A stretch of DNA of 46,574 nucleotides, taken from an uncultured Roseburia sp. Its GTDB lineage: Bacteria; Bacillota_A; Clostridia; Lachnospirales; Lachnospiraceae. Below are positions 7,178 through 15,200 of this stretch, piece by piece; within the stretch, counting starts at the first letter, position 1; each line of letters begins with the position of its first letter. The stretch lies in NCBI GenBank assembly GCA_900753715.1, contig CAAEAE010000002.1:1-46574 (forward strand). The letters are read 5' to 3'. The notes beneath the pieces were generated by a model that was not told the origin of the DNA, did not search any database, and saw nothing but the letters and a program-made list of their open reading frames with translations. A program made the position numbers and the translations under genes.

Positions 7178-7420
7178 ATGAGCCAGGCAAAAGTGGATCG
7201 TTATAAAGAAGAGAAGGCAAACCGTAAAAAGACAATAGCAAAGGAGAAGATGCTGCGCAGAGTGAAGATGGCTGTCGGAGTTTTAGTGGCAGTAGTCATT
7301 GTGGGCTGGGCAGGATTTTCCGGATACCGTGTCTATGAAAATAATAAGCCGATGAAGACAATCTACACGAATCTTTCTGCAATCGAAGATTATATGACAA
7401 CTTTGGATACAGAGGAATAA
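7178..7420 (+). CDS. Small single-pass membrane protein
   Basis: The 80-residue product has a strongly basic N-terminus (MSQAKVDRYKEEKANRKK), one transmembrane helix at about residues 30-49 (VKMAVGVLVAVVIVGWAGF) and a short external tail ending in acidic residues. The charge distribution puts the N-terminus in the cytoplasm. It starts at ATG 7178 after AAAAGGAG. The gene has its own promoter and terminator. I believe similar proteins are common in Lachnospiraceae, but no function is known to me. Confidence 0.65.
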   Translation: MSQAKVDRYKEEKANRKKTIAKEKMLRRVKMAVGVLVAVVIVGWAGFSGYRVYENNKPMKTIYTNLSAIEDYMTTLDTEE

Positions 7421-7427
7421 GAAGCGA

Positions 7428-7460
7428 GGGCTGTTCCGCAAAGCGGGGCAGCCCTTTCTT
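7428..7460 (+). terminator. Rho-independent terminator
   Basis: GGGCTGTTCCGC (7428-7439) pairs, with two G-T pairs, to GCGGGGCAGCCC (7442-7453) and is followed by TTTCTT. Confidence 0.75.
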
Positions 7461-7461
7461 A

Positions 7462-7516
7462 CTCTATAGGAAATATCGTGTTACGTTAAAGCGTGAAAAT
7501 CATGTTTCCTATAGAG
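7462..7516. repeat. Palindromic intergenic element
   Basis: A perfect 12-bp inverted repeat, CTCTATAGGAAA at 7462-7473 and TTTCCTATAGAG at 7505-7516, encloses a 31-nt spacer. It begins directly after the terminator of the preceding gene. The design resembles dispersed intergenic palindromes, but only one copy is in the window. Confidence 0.6.
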
Positions 7517-7521
7517 CAAAA

Positions 7522-7652
7522 AGCCCTATCGGGCAGAATGCGCAGCTCGCAGAGGTGAATTTATAGCTTCGCTATCCGCGAGCGCGCGGAACAAAAGCTG
7601 TGCTATTGATAGAAGTTGAGCGCGGAAGTGTGCGAAGCACACTTTTGTTTAT
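7522..7652. repeat. Cluster of short hairpins
   Basis: Several small stems lie in a row: GCCC/GGGC around 7523-7534, ATAGC/GCTAT around 7563-7575, a CGCGAGCGCGCG stretch, and a perfect 8-bp hairpin AAGTGTGCgaaGCACACTT (7626-7644) followed by TTGTTT. The last may terminate plus-strand readthrough. Together with 7462-7516 it makes an almost wholly structured 190-nt gap. Confidence 0.5.
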
Positions 7653-7661
7653 AGAAAAATC

Positions 7662-8105
7662 TTATTCGTTTGCTGCGCTTTCTGCCTTTGAGAGCGCATT
7701 GTCAATTGCCTGTAATAATACCATTGAGGTATACTGGTTGTCGGTCTGATATGTAATCCCTTCGGTAGACTGTTTTTCCAATACCTGTGTCCGGATGCTC
7801 TCCATTGCCGGCTCCATCAGAGGATACATGGTTGTGACGGTATCGTCGAGATTTACCAGTGCAATCGAAGTGATACGGTTGCTGTCCACGATAACCTGCA
7901 CATCTACGGCATGCTCCTGAAAGGTGATGGAGGAGGTGTAGACACCTGCGGTATATCGCATGGTTTCTGTGGATGTATCGTCTTTGTTCCTTGGAAGAAA
8001 CATGAAGAGCAGCAGGACGATAAGCAGGATGCCAAGCCCTGCAAAAATGAGGGTGTAAATGAGTTCTTTCATATGAAGGACGACTATTTTTGTTTTTGCA
8101 CTCAC
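7662..8105 (-). CDS. Membrane-anchored FMN-binding-domain-like protein
   Basis: The 147-residue protein has a basic start, one transmembrane helix (about residues 15-37) and an external domain that follows the FMN-binding (FMN_bind) pattern: YTAGVYTSSITFQEHAVDV, a strand-rich VQVIVDSNRITSIALVNLDD, and a terminal helix with AIDNALSKA. The SGAT motif, whose Thr carries covalent FMN in RnfG/NqrC-type proteins, is replaced by NQYTS, so flavin attachment is uncertain. The GTG start at 8105 is supported by GGAGG 9 nt upstream. It is transcribed away from the tRNA. I would call it FMN-binding-like with unknown role. Confidence 0.55.
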   Translation of the reverse strand: MSAKTKIVVLHMKELIYTLIFAGLGILLIVLLLFMFLPRNKDDTSTETMRYTAGVYTSSITFQEHAVDVQVIVDSNRITSIALVNLDDTVTTMYPLMEPAMESIRTQVLEKQSTEGITYQTDNQYTSMVLLQAIDNALSKAESAANE

Positions 8106-8222
8106 CGGAAGCCTCCAATTACTGATTATTAGATTGTATGAGGGGAACAGGGGAGATATGACAGCATTTGAAGGATAGATTTTTTACTGGCGTAGCGGTA
8201 TAAAAATTTTTGAAAAAAAGTG

Positions 8223-8251
8223 TTGACAAAACGGATGAAAGTGAGTATTAT
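8223..8251 (+). promoter_or_regulatory. Strong predicted promoter of tRNA-Gly
   Basis: Consensus TTGACA (8223-8228), 17-nt spacer and TATTAT (8246-8251), 30 nt before the tRNA. Confidence 0.85.
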
Positions 8252-8281
8252 ATTAGATGTGTCTGACAGACAGATACGTAA

Positions 8282-8354
8282 GCGCGAGTGGCTCAGTTGG
8301 TGGAGCACGACCTTGCCAAGGTCGGGGCCGCGGGTTCGAGTCCCGTCTCGCGCT
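8282..8354 (+). tRNA. tRNA-Gly (anticodon GCC)
   Basis: The 73-nt gene folds as a cloverleaf: acceptor GCGCGAG/CTCGCGC with discriminator T, D-arm GCTCAGTTGGTGGAGC, anticodon stem CGACC/GGTCG around TTGCCAA, and T-arm with GGTTCGAGTCC. The anticodon GCC reads glycine GGC/GGU codons. CCA is not encoded. It has its own promoter and terminator and no integration scar. Confidence 0.95.
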
Positions 8355-8360
8355 CTAAAA

Positions 8361-8395
8361 AAAGAGATATATCGAAAGATATATCTCTTTTTTTT
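8361..8395 (+). terminator. Rho-independent terminator of tRNA-Gly
   Basis: A 13-bp AT-rich stem (8361-8373 with 8378-8390) around GAAA, continuing into a T-run to 8395. Confidence 0.9.
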
Positions 8396-8444
8396 ACGAG
8401 TCCTGCCGGACTCGAAGGGTTCTCATTTTCATTCCACTTCGGTG

Positions 8445-8473
8445 TTGCCTTTTTGAGGCAAATTAGGTACAAT
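8445..8473 (+). promoter_or_regulatory. Predicted promoter of the folA-ilv unit
   Basis: TTGCCT (8445-8450), 17-nt spacer, TACAAT (8468-8473). The -35 box is also the left arm of a small palindrome TTGCCTttttgAGGCAA (8445-8461), which could be an operator. Confidence 0.55.
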
Positions 8474-8505
8474 AATAGGAAAAAATGTGTAAAGAAGGGA
8501 TAAAC

Positions 8506-9006
8506 GTGAATCTTATTGCAGCAGTGGACAGTAATTGGGGCATTGGCTCAAAGGGACAGCTTTTGGTGAGCATTCCGGCGGACAAGAAGTTTTTCAGGGA
8601 ACTGACGGTGGGGAAAGTGGTCGTCATGGGCAGAAAGACGCTGGCGGAATTTCCAAACGGGCTGCCGCTTCAGGAGCGTACGAATATTATACTGACCCGC
8701 GATAAAAACTTTAAGGTGCGCGGTGGAATCGTGGTACATTCAATAGAAGAATTGCACGAGGAACTGAAAAAATATAACAGTGAGGACATCTATGTTATCG
8801 GCGGAGGCTCTGTGTATGAGCAGCTTGTGGAGGAATGTGATGTCGCACATATCACAAAAATCGACTATGCGTTTGAAGCAGATACCTATTTTCCAAATCT
8901 TGATGAGAAGGAAGAATGGAAAATCGTAGCAGACAGCGAGGAGCAGACTTATTTTGACCTCGAATATTATTTTTACCGCTATGAAAAGAAAGCTGTGCAG
9001 AACTAA
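8506..9006 (+). CDS. folA: Dihydrofolate reductase
   Basis: The enzyme reduces dihydrofolate to tetrahydrofolate with NADPH, in the cytoplasm. Family features: N-terminal MNLIAAVDSNWGIGSKGQL, the acidic active-site residue at about D26 (IPADKKFF), the NADPH-binding VVMGRKT, the double-glycine motif VIGGGSVYEQL, and ADTYFP near the end. Length (166) is normal. The Trp usual in the WNLPAD segment is Val here, as in a diverged DHFR. The GTG at 8506 is chosen over ATG 8485 because AAGAAGGG sits 9 nt before it, whereas the ATG lacks a site. The stop touches the start of the AEC permease gene, and ilvB follows, suggesting one transcript. Confidence 0.9.
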   Translation: MNLIAAVDSNWGIGSKGQLLVSIPADKKFFRELTVGKVVVMGRKTLAEFPNGLPLQERTNIILTRDKNFKVRGGIVVHSIEELHEELKKYNSEDIYVIGGGSVYEQLVEECDVAHITKIDYAFEADTYFPNLDEKEEWKIVADSEEQTYFDLEYYFYRYEKKAVQN

Positions 9007-9960
9007 ATGGAAAATTTTATCTATAGTGTCAATGTGACATTTCCGATTTTTCTCGTGATGGTCATCGGATACATCCTGCGGCAGATTGGAATGTTAAATG
9101 AAAACTTTGTGACGGTTGCAAACCGGTTTAACTTTAAGGTGACGCTGCCGTTTATGCTGTTTCGCGATATTTCGTCTGTGGATATCCGGGCAGTGTTTGA
9201 TGTAAAATATGTGCTGTTTTGTGCGGTTGTCAGTACCGTCAGTTTCTGGCTTATCTGGGGCGGAACAAAGCTGTTTTTAAAAGAACAGTCGATGCGGGGC
9301 GCATTTGTGCAGGCATCTTTTCGCAGCAGTGCGGCAGTAATGGGACTGGCATTTATTCAGAATATATACGGCACCTCGGCGATGGGACCGCTGATGATTG
9401 TAGGAGCAGTGCCGCTATACAATATTTTTTCCGTTATCGTGCTGACCTTTGAAGGCGAGCAGTCGGAGGAAATCGACAAAAAACAGAAAATCAAAGAAGC
9501 GTGCATTAATATCGCGAAAAATCCCATTATTCTTGGTATTTTAACCGGACTTGTGGCAGCACTTCTTCGGGTTGATTTTCCAGTGGTGATAGATAAGACT
9601 ATCAACAATGTGGCGCAGATGGCAACACCGCTTGCACTGATTACCATCGGTGCTGGTTTTGAGGGGCGTAAGGCGCTTGCAAAGATAAAACCGACGATTG
9701 CGGCATCCATGATTAAACTTGTGATTCAGCCGCTTATTTTCCTGCCGGTGGCAGCGTGGATGGGATTTACCGGGGAGAAAATGATAGCAATTTTGATTAT
9801 GTTAGCATCTCCAACGACACCGAGCTGTTATATCATGGCAAAGAACATGAAAAATGATGGCACGCTCACGGCGAGCGTGATTGTAATGACAACCCTGTTG
9901 GCGGCGTTTACGCTGACGGGATGGATTTTCTTATTGAAAACAATGGGCTATATCGGGTGA
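9007..9960 (+). CDS. AEC-family (auxin efflux carrier) permease
   Basis: This 317-residue integral membrane protein has about ten hydrophobic helices split into two halves by a charged cytoplasmic loop near residues 155-170 (EGEQSEEIDKKQKIKEACIN). The opening FPIFLVMVIGYILRQIGMLN, RFNFKVTLPFMLF and the later PTTPSCYIMA are typical of AEC transporters, which export or exchange small organic anions. Substrate is not predictable; in this operon with acetolactate synthase a branched-chain-acid or malate-like substrate is conceivable (inference). The ATG immediately follows the folA stop with no strong ribosome site, pointing to translational coupling. Confidence 0.85.
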   Translation: MENFIYSVNVTFPIFLVMVIGYILRQIGMLNENFVTVANRFNFKVTLPFMLFRDISSVDIRAVFDVKYVLFCAVVSTVSFWLIWGGTKLFLKEQSMRGAFVQASFRSSAAVMGLAFIQNIYGTSAMGPLMIVGAVPLYNIFSVIVLTFEGEQSEEIDKKQKIKEACINIAKNPIILGILTGLVAALLRVDFPVVIDKTINNVAQMATPLALITIGAGFEGRKALAKIKPTIAASMIKLVIQPLIFLPVAAWMGFTGEKMIAILIMLASPTTPSCYIMAKNMKNDGTLTASVIVMTTLLAAFTLTGWIFLLKTMGYIG

Positions 9961-9978
9961 TTTGGAGGAAGGGAACAG

Positions 9979-11700
9979 ATGGATATTACAGGCAGAAAGT
10001 TATTTGTGAAAGCGTTGCAGGAAGAGGGAGTAGATACAATTTTTGGCTATCCGGGTGGAACAGTCACGGATTTGTTTGACGAATTGTATAAACAGGAGGA
10101 TATCCGTATCGTTCTTCCAAGACATGAACAGGGGTTAATTCATGAGGCAGAAGGATATGCAAAGTCTACCGGAAAAGTGGGGGTCTGTCTGGTGACAAGC
10201 GGACCTGGCGCGACAAATGTCATAACCGGTCTGGCAGATGCACATTATGATAATATTCCACTGGTTTGTTTTACCGGACAGGTGGCGCTTCCTCTGATTG
10301 GAAATGACGCGTTTCAGGAAGTGGACATTGTGGGGATGACACGCAGCATCACGAAGTACAGTGTGACCGTGCGCAACCGGGAAGAACTTGGACGAATCAT
10401 TAAAATGGCATTTTACATTGCTTCTACCGGAAAGCCGGGACCGGTGCTCATCGATATTCCAAAGGATATCCAGACACAGAGCGGTTCCCCGGAATATCCA
10501 AAGGAAGTGGATATCCGCGGATACAAGCCCAATGAAAGTGTTCATATCGGACAGCTCAAACGCGCTTACAAGCTTTTGCGCGGGGCGAAAAAACCGCTTT
10601 TGTTGGCAGGCGGCGGAATCAATATCGCAAAGGCAAACGATTTGTTTTTACAGTTTGCAGAGAAGATGAATGTTCCGGTTGTTACCACGATTATGGGAAA
10701 AGGTGCGATTCCGACCAGACATCCGCTGTATGTGGGAAACAGCGGAATGCACGGCAGATATGCGGCAAATATGGCAGTCAGCGAGTGTGATGTACTCTTT
10801 TCCATCGGAACCCGCTTTAATGACCGGATTACCGGAGACTTAAACGAATTTGCACCAAAGGCAAAGATTGTACATATTGATGTGGATACAGCTTCTATTT
10901 CGAGAAATGTAGTAGTAGATGTTCCGGTCGTTTCGGATGCAAAACTGGCGCTCAGTAAGCTCTTAGAATGGGCAGAGCCGCTTGAGACCGAAAAATGGCA
11001 GAAGGAGATTGCTGCATGGCAGGAAGAGAATCCGCTTGAAATGCGAAGAGACCGCGGTATGACACCACAGATGATTTTAGAGCAGGTAAATGAGAGCTTT
11101 TCGGATGCCATTTACGTGACGGATGTTGGACAGCATCAGATGTGGGCAACCCAGTATCTTGAACTTGACGAGCATCACCAGATGATTACATCGGGCGGAC
11201 TTGGAACAATGGGCTTTGGACTTCCGGCTGCAATCGGAGCAAAAATTGCAAATCCGTCTCGTGAAGTTGTCTGTATTTCCGGGGACGGTGGCTTGCAGAT
11301 GAACATTCAGGAGATGGCAACTGCCGTTGTAAATGAGGCACCGGTGATTATCTGCCTGTTTAACAACTATTTTCTTGGCATGGTACGGCAGATGCAGCAG
11401 CTTTTCTATGGAAAACGGTATGCGGCAACCTGCCTTCGCCGCAGAAAGAGCTGCCCGGCTGTATGTAAGGGACCGAATCCTTCCTGTCCGCCGTATACGC
11501 CGAATTTTGTGGCATTGGCAGAAAGCTATGGCGCACACGGCATAAGAGTGGAGCGTGCAGAGGATATCAAAAAAGCACTTGAAGAAGCGCGGAGTTATCA
11601 AGATGCACCTACAATCATAGAATTTGTGATAGCAACAGACGAGATTGTACTTCCGATGGTCAAAAGCGGAAATCCAATGAGCGAGATGATTTTAAAATAG
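9979..11700 (+). CDS. ilvB: Acetolactate synthase, large (catalytic) subunit
   Basis: The ThDP enzyme condenses two pyruvates to 2-acetolactate, or pyruvate plus 2-oxobutyrate, at the head of valine/leucine/isoleucine synthesis. Visible features: GYPGG, the catalytic Glu50 in RHEQG, SGPGATN, the central FAD domain, and the ThDP/Mg motif GDGGLQMN (about 435-442) ending in FNN. Length 573 is usual. An insertion near the C-terminal end holds four cysteines (C485, C492, C496, C503) in a basic, proline-rich loop, a possible metal site that standard enzymes lack. The start has GGAGG 10 nt upstream. The small subunit gene follows 19 nt after the stop. Confidence 0.93.
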   Translation: MDITGRKLFVKALQEEGVDTIFGYPGGTVTDLFDELYKQEDIRIVLPRHEQGLIHEAEGYAKSTGKVGVCLVTSGPGATNVITGLADAHYDNIPLVCFTGQVALPLIGNDAFQEVDIVGMTRSITKYSVTVRNREELGRIIKMAFYIASTGKPGPVLIDIPKDIQTQSGSPEYPKEVDIRGYKPNESVHIGQLKRAYKLLRGAKKPLLLAGGGINIAKANDLFLQFAEKMNVPVVTTIMGKGAIPTRHPLYVGNSGMHGRYAANMAVSECDVLFSIGTRFNDRITGDLNEFAPKAKIVHIDVDTASISRNVVVDVPVVSDAKLALSKLLEWAEPLETEKWQKEIAAWQEENPLEMRRDRGMTPQMILEQVNESFSDAIYVTDVGQHQMWATQYLELDEHHQMITSGGLGTMGFGLPAAIGAKIANPSREVVCISGDGGLQMNIQEMATAVVNEAPVIICLFNNYFLGMVRQMQQLFYGKRYAATCLRRRKSCPAVCKGPNPSCPPYTPNFVALAESYGAHGIRVERAEDIKKALEEARSYQDAPTIIEFVIATDEIVLPMVKSGNPMSEMILK

Positions 11701-11719
11701 GGTGGAAAGGAGACCAGCA

Positions 11720-12217
11720 ATGAAAAACAGATGGATTGCATTATATGTAGAAAACCAGGTGGGTGTTTTGGCAAAGGTATCAGGACTTTTTTCCGGTAAA
11801 TCCTATAATCTACAGAGTCTTACGGTTGGAACGACGGAGGATGAGACCGTTTCCCGCATGACAATCTGTGTCACCAGCGATGATATTACATTTGAGCAGA
11901 TAAAAAAACAGTTAAACCGTATGGTAGAAGTCATCAAGGTCATTGATTTGACCGATGTTCCGATTCACATGAAAGAGATTTTATTTGCAAAGGTGCTCGA
12001 CATTAACGCGGCAGAAAAACTTGAGGTATTCCAGATTGCACAAGTATTTAACGTGCAGGTGGCAGACGTCGGAAACGACAGTGCGTTACTGGAATGTAAG
12101 CTGACAGAGCGGAGAAATAATGAGCTGATTGCCCTGCTTCGCTCCAAATTCAAACGGATTGAAGTGGTACGCGGCGGTGCGGTCGCAATCGAATCCATCA
12201 GCACGTCCTGTCGATAG
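11720..12217 (+). CDS. ilvN: Acetolactate synthase, small (regulatory) subunit
   Basis: The 165-residue protein carries an N-terminal ACT domain (WIALYVENQVGVLAKVSGLF, then YNLQSLTVGTTED) that binds valine for feedback inhibition, and a C-terminal ALS_ss domain (KEILFAKVL through RRNNELIALLRSKFKRIEVVR). It joins the ilvB product to form the holoenzyme. The ATG at 11720 is preferred to the GTG at 11702 because AAAGGAG lies 7 nt upstream. It is the last gene of the unit before a strong terminator. Confidence 0.93.
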   Translation: MKNRWIALYVENQVGVLAKVSGLFSGKSYNLQSLTVGTTEDETVSRMTICVTSDDITFEQIKKQLNRMVEVIKVIDLTDVPIHMKEILFAKVLDINAAEKLEVFQIAQVFNVQVADVGNDSALLECKLTERRNNELIALLRSKFKRIEVVRGGAVAIESISTSCR

Positions 12218-12233
12218 AAAAAACAGATAAAAG

Positions 12234-12280
12234 AGCTGCTGCACGGGGAGAATATAGTTCCCTTTGCAGCAGCTTTTGTG
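12234..12280 (+). terminator. Rho-independent terminator of ilvBN unit
   Basis: AGCTGCTGCA (12234-12243) pairs with TGCAGCAGCT (12265-12274); an inner GGGGA/TTCCC stem extends it, and TTTTG follows. Confidence 0.85.
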
Positions 12281-12296
12281 TGTTCCTGAATTGATT

Positions 12297-13355
12297 TTAA
12301 ATTCTTGTCTTTAACAGTTCGATAAACTTCTCAAAGTGCATCGGCGTTCCCTGAATCTCCTGAACCTTCAAGCGGTTCTTCTCATTAAAGCCGACCAGAA
12401 TATTGTGATTGGCCTCTGCCAGGTAATCGATAATACCGTCAATATCGGACTTGATATTTTTCGGACACTGGATATAAAGGTGTCTGTTTGCACTGATGTG
12501 CAGCGTGTAGGAGATGCTGAAATGATACCAGAAGAACTTATGGAGCGTAGAGTACTTGTAAATCCATATAATTTCATCAATTGGTACAATCGCATTTCCG
12601 TAGACAGAAGTTTCGATAAAAAAATGTTCCGTGATAAACATATCTTCCGTTGCAAGCTGTGGCAGTGTTGCAAGTTCCTCTTCCGCCTGTGCCAACAGCT
12701 TTTTCGGATTCCCAAAAAGTGCAAGGTCCTGACAGCAGGGAGAGAGCACCGGGAAGAATACAAATACGCAGAAGGCGATGACACAGAGGAGCGCATATCC
12801 GCCGGTGATAGCCATTACTGCAAACAAAAGCGTATTTCCGAGGCGGTTGTATCCCGGTTCACTCACATAATAGAATGAGACATGGCTGCGAATACCATTG
12901 CTTGTCCAGTTAAGGTCTTCTGAAAGATTTTCTAACAGCTCATCAAAATGACTGTCACCGTGAAGGATACGTCCGTATATCGTAACACTGTCAATGCTTG
13001 GAAGCCCCTGGTCACAGGTGGAAGGGGATAAAAGCACAAAAGTGCACACATTGTTTATCATGGTATAATAATAGTAGCCGGTGGTATGTCCCAAAAGGGA
13101 CTGGTCATAACCGGTAAATTTTAAATCTGACAGTGTAACGGTAACGTAGCTTATGCCGTCCCGGTAAGCTGACTCGGGTGAGATGGAAATTTCCTCCTCC
13201 TGTGCATTTAAGGGATAAGGAAACAGCAGGTCGGAAAGAGAGTACCCATACCAGAGAATTGCCAGAAATAGCAGGTAAAAAATCGGAGCAATCAGTCTGC
13301 GCCGATAAAAAGCTTTGATATTTTTGGAAATATAATGGTCAAAGTTTTCAGGCAT
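12297..13355 (-). CDS. Membrane protein of unknown function
   Basis: This 352-residue protein has two transmembrane helices, about residues 22-42 and 182-208. An external domain of about 135 residues lies between them, and a cytoplasmic C-terminal domain with a PH-like strand pattern follows (FFIETSVYGNAIVPIDEIIW, then YTLHISANRHLYIQC). I believe it belongs to a Lachnospiraceae DUF family but cannot name it safely. It is divergent from the methyltransferase gene and has its own predicted promoter (13400-13428). It converges on the ilvBN terminator. Function unknown. Confidence 0.65.
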   Translation of the reverse strand: MPENFDHYISKNIKAFYRRRLIAPIFYLLFLAILWYGYSLSDLLFPYPLNAQEEEISISPESAYRDGISYVTVTLSDLKFTGYDQSLLGHTTGYYYYTMINNVCTFVLLSPSTCDQGLPSIDSVTIYGRILHGDSHFDELLENLSEDLNWTSNGIRSHVSFYYVSEPGYNRLGNTLLFAVMAITGGYALLCVIAFCVFVFFPVLSPCCQDLALFGNPKKLLAQAEEELATLPQLATEDMFITEHFFIETSVYGNAIVPIDEIIWIYKYSTLHKFFWYHFSISYTLHISANRHLYIQCPKNIKSDIDGIIDYLAEANHNILVGFNEKNRLKVQEIQGTPMHFEKFIELLKTRI

Positions 13356-13399
13356 TGAGTAAAAAAATCCCTTCTGTAAAAATAAGCAATCTTATGGAT

Positions 13400-13428
13400 A
13401 GTATACGAGTTTGGGTAAAAATAATCAA
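13400..13428 (-). promoter_or_regulatory. Predicted promoter of the membrane protein gene
   Basis: On the minus strand TTGATT (13428-13423), 17-nt spacer and TATACT (13405-13400). Confidence 0.5.
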
Positions 13429-13435
13429 GCGTTCC

Positions 13436-13464
13436 TTGATTTCCAATCAAAAACTTGATACTAT
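13436..13464 (+). promoter_or_regulatory. Predicted promoter of the methyltransferase-hslO-nadE unit
   Basis: TTGATT (13436-13441), 17-nt spacer and TACTAT (13459-13464). Its -35 is only 7 nt from the -35 of the divergent promoter, so the two probably compete or share control. Confidence 0.5.
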
Positions 13465-13496
13465 AAGTAGAAGAAATTTTGGAAGGCGGAGAGAAC

Positions 13497-14261
13497 GTGG
13501 AAGCATACAGTAGTTTTGCCCAGGTGTACGATTTATTTATGGACAATGTGCCCTATGAGGAATGGAGCGCATATCTGATAAGTCTGTTAAAGGAACAGGG
13601 AATAGCGGACGGACTCGTACTTGATTTGGGGTGCGGAACCGGGAAGATGACAAGATTGCTTAGGATGGCAGGATATGACATGATTGGCGTGGACAATGCA
13701 GAAGAAATGCTTGAGATTGCAAAAGAAGCAGAGTATGACAGAGCCGAGGAAACGTCCGGTCAGATTCTATACCTGTTGCAGGATATGCGGGAATTTGAAC
13801 TTTTTGGCACGGTCCGGGCAGTGGTGAGCATCTGCGATTCCATGAACTACCTCATGAGCGAAGAGGATATGAAAACGGTCTTTTCGCTTGTCAATAATTA
13901 TCTCGACCCGGGCGGGATTTTTATTTTTGATTTGAATACTGTATACAAATACCGGGAACTGTTAGGAGAGACAACTATCAGCGAGAACCGCCCGGAGGGC
14001 AGCTTTATCTGGGATAACTACTACGATGAGGAAGAACAGATAAATGAGTATGACCTGACGTTATTTATTAGGGAAGAGGGCGATTTGTACCGCAAATACG
14101 AGGAAACACATTTTCAGAGAGCTTACGAACTTGAAACGGTTAAACGGCTGTTAAAAGCAGCAGGGATGGAATTTGTGGCAGCGTATGATGCCTTTACAAG
14201 AGAGCCGGTACGAAACGACAGCGAACGCATTTACGTGATTGCAAGGGAACATGGAAAATAA
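13497..14261 (+). CDS. Class I SAM-dependent methyltransferase
   Basis: The 254-residue cytoplasmic enzyme shows the SAM-binding motif I VLDLGCGTGKMTRLL (about residues 42-56), the acidic end of strand 2 (DMIGVDNAEEML), and motif post-II/IV around LYLLQDMREFELFG and VVSICDSMNYL. The pattern resembles the YqeM/MTase_25 type, whose substrates are mostly unknown. The GTG at 13497 is chosen over TTG 13479 because GGAAGGCGGAGAG immediately precedes it. It is 27 nt upstream of hslO. The substrate cannot be predicted. Confidence 0.8.
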   Translation: MEAYSSFAQVYDLFMDNVPYEEWSAYLISLLKEQGIADGLVLDLGCGTGKMTRLLRMAGYDMIGVDNAEEMLEIAKEAEYDRAEETSGQILYLLQDMREFELFGTVRAVVSICDSMNYLMSEEDMKTVFSLVNNYLDPGGIFIFDLNTVYKYRELLGETTISENRPEGSFIWDNYYDEEEQINEYDLTLFIREEGDLYRKYEETHFQRAYELETVKRLLKAAGMEFVAAYDAFTREPVRNDSERIYVIAREHGK

Positions 14262-14288
14262 AAGATGATTTGGAAAGGAAATAAAAAG

Positions 14289-15161
14289 ATGGAAGATTAT
14301 ATTGTAAGAGCAACCGCAGCAGAGGGACAGATTCGGGCATTTGCCATTACCTCTAAGAATCTGGTCGAGGTTGCAAGAGAGGACCATGGGACAAGCCCGG
14401 TGATTACTGCAGCGCTTGGACGTCTTTTATCCGCAGCAGCGATGATGGGAACGATGATGAAGGGAGAAAAAGACCTTTTAACCATTCAGATTCAGTGTGG
14501 CGGACCGGCGCAGGGACTGACCGTGACGGCTGATGCAGCAGGAAATGTAAAGGGATTTCCGAAAGTTCCGGTGGTGGAGCTGCCGCTAAATGCAAAGGGA
14601 AAGCTTGATGTGGGCGGTGCGCTTGGACTGGGTGTATTGAGTGTTATCAAGGATATGGGTTTAAAAGAGCCGTATGTAGGACAGATTGCATTGCAGACCG
14701 GAGAGATTGCAGAAGATCTGACCTACTATTTTGCAACATCCGAGCAGGTGCCATCGGCAGTGGGACTTGGTGTTCTTGTGGAAAAAGACAGCTCCGTACG
14801 GCAGGCAGGTGGATTTATCATCCAGCTTATGCCGTTTACATCGGAGGAAACCATCTCAGCGTTAGAGAAAAAGATTACCGAGATTCCGTCTGTAACAGAA
14901 ATGTTCGAGGAAGGCGATACGCCAGAGAAGATGTTAGAGCGGATTTTGGGAGAATTTGGACTTGAAATAACGGACCGGATTCCGGCATCATTCCACTGCG
15001 ACTGCTCAAAAGAGCGTGTGTCAAGGGCGCTTGCGACACTGAGCAAAAAGGATTTGGATGACATTATCAATGATGGGGAGACTATTGAAGTAAAATGCCA
15101 GTTTTGCAATCAGGCATATCATTTCGATGTGGATGAGTTAAAGAAGATGCGCGAGGCATAG
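14289..15161 (+). CDS. hslO: Redox-regulated chaperone Hsp33
   Basis: The 290-residue protein is a holdase chaperone that is switched on by oxidation and unfolding of a zinc-binding C-terminal domain. Four cysteines in CDC (C237, C239) and CQFC (C270, C273) form the redox switch, and the N-terminal dimerisation domain begins YIVRATAAEGQIRAFAITSK. Length is normal. The ATG at 14289 has a GGAAAGGAAAT site; a longer frame from 14265 lacks one. It lies between the methyltransferase and nadE in the same direction, probably co-transcribed. Confidence 0.93.
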   Translation: MEDYIVRATAAEGQIRAFAITSKNLVEVAREDHGTSPVITAALGRLLSAAAMMGTMMKGEKDLLTIQIQCGGPAQGLTVTADAAGNVKGFPKVPVVELPLNAKGKLDVGGALGLGVLSVIKDMGLKEPYVGQIALQTGEIAEDLTYYFATSEQVPSAVGLGVLVEKDSSVRQAGGFIIQLMPFTSEETISALEKKITEIPSVTEMFEEGDTPEKMLERILGEFGLEITDRIPASFHCDCSKERVSRALATLSKKDLDDIINDGETIEVKCQFCNQAYHFDVDELKKMREA

Positions 15162-15200
15162 AAGAAAGCAGGGGCGTAAATACCCCGGTAGGAGGAAGAC

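Noticed and set aside
8282..8354. tRNA-Gly as an integration site
   Set aside because: No direct repeat of its 3' end and no recombinase gene nearby.
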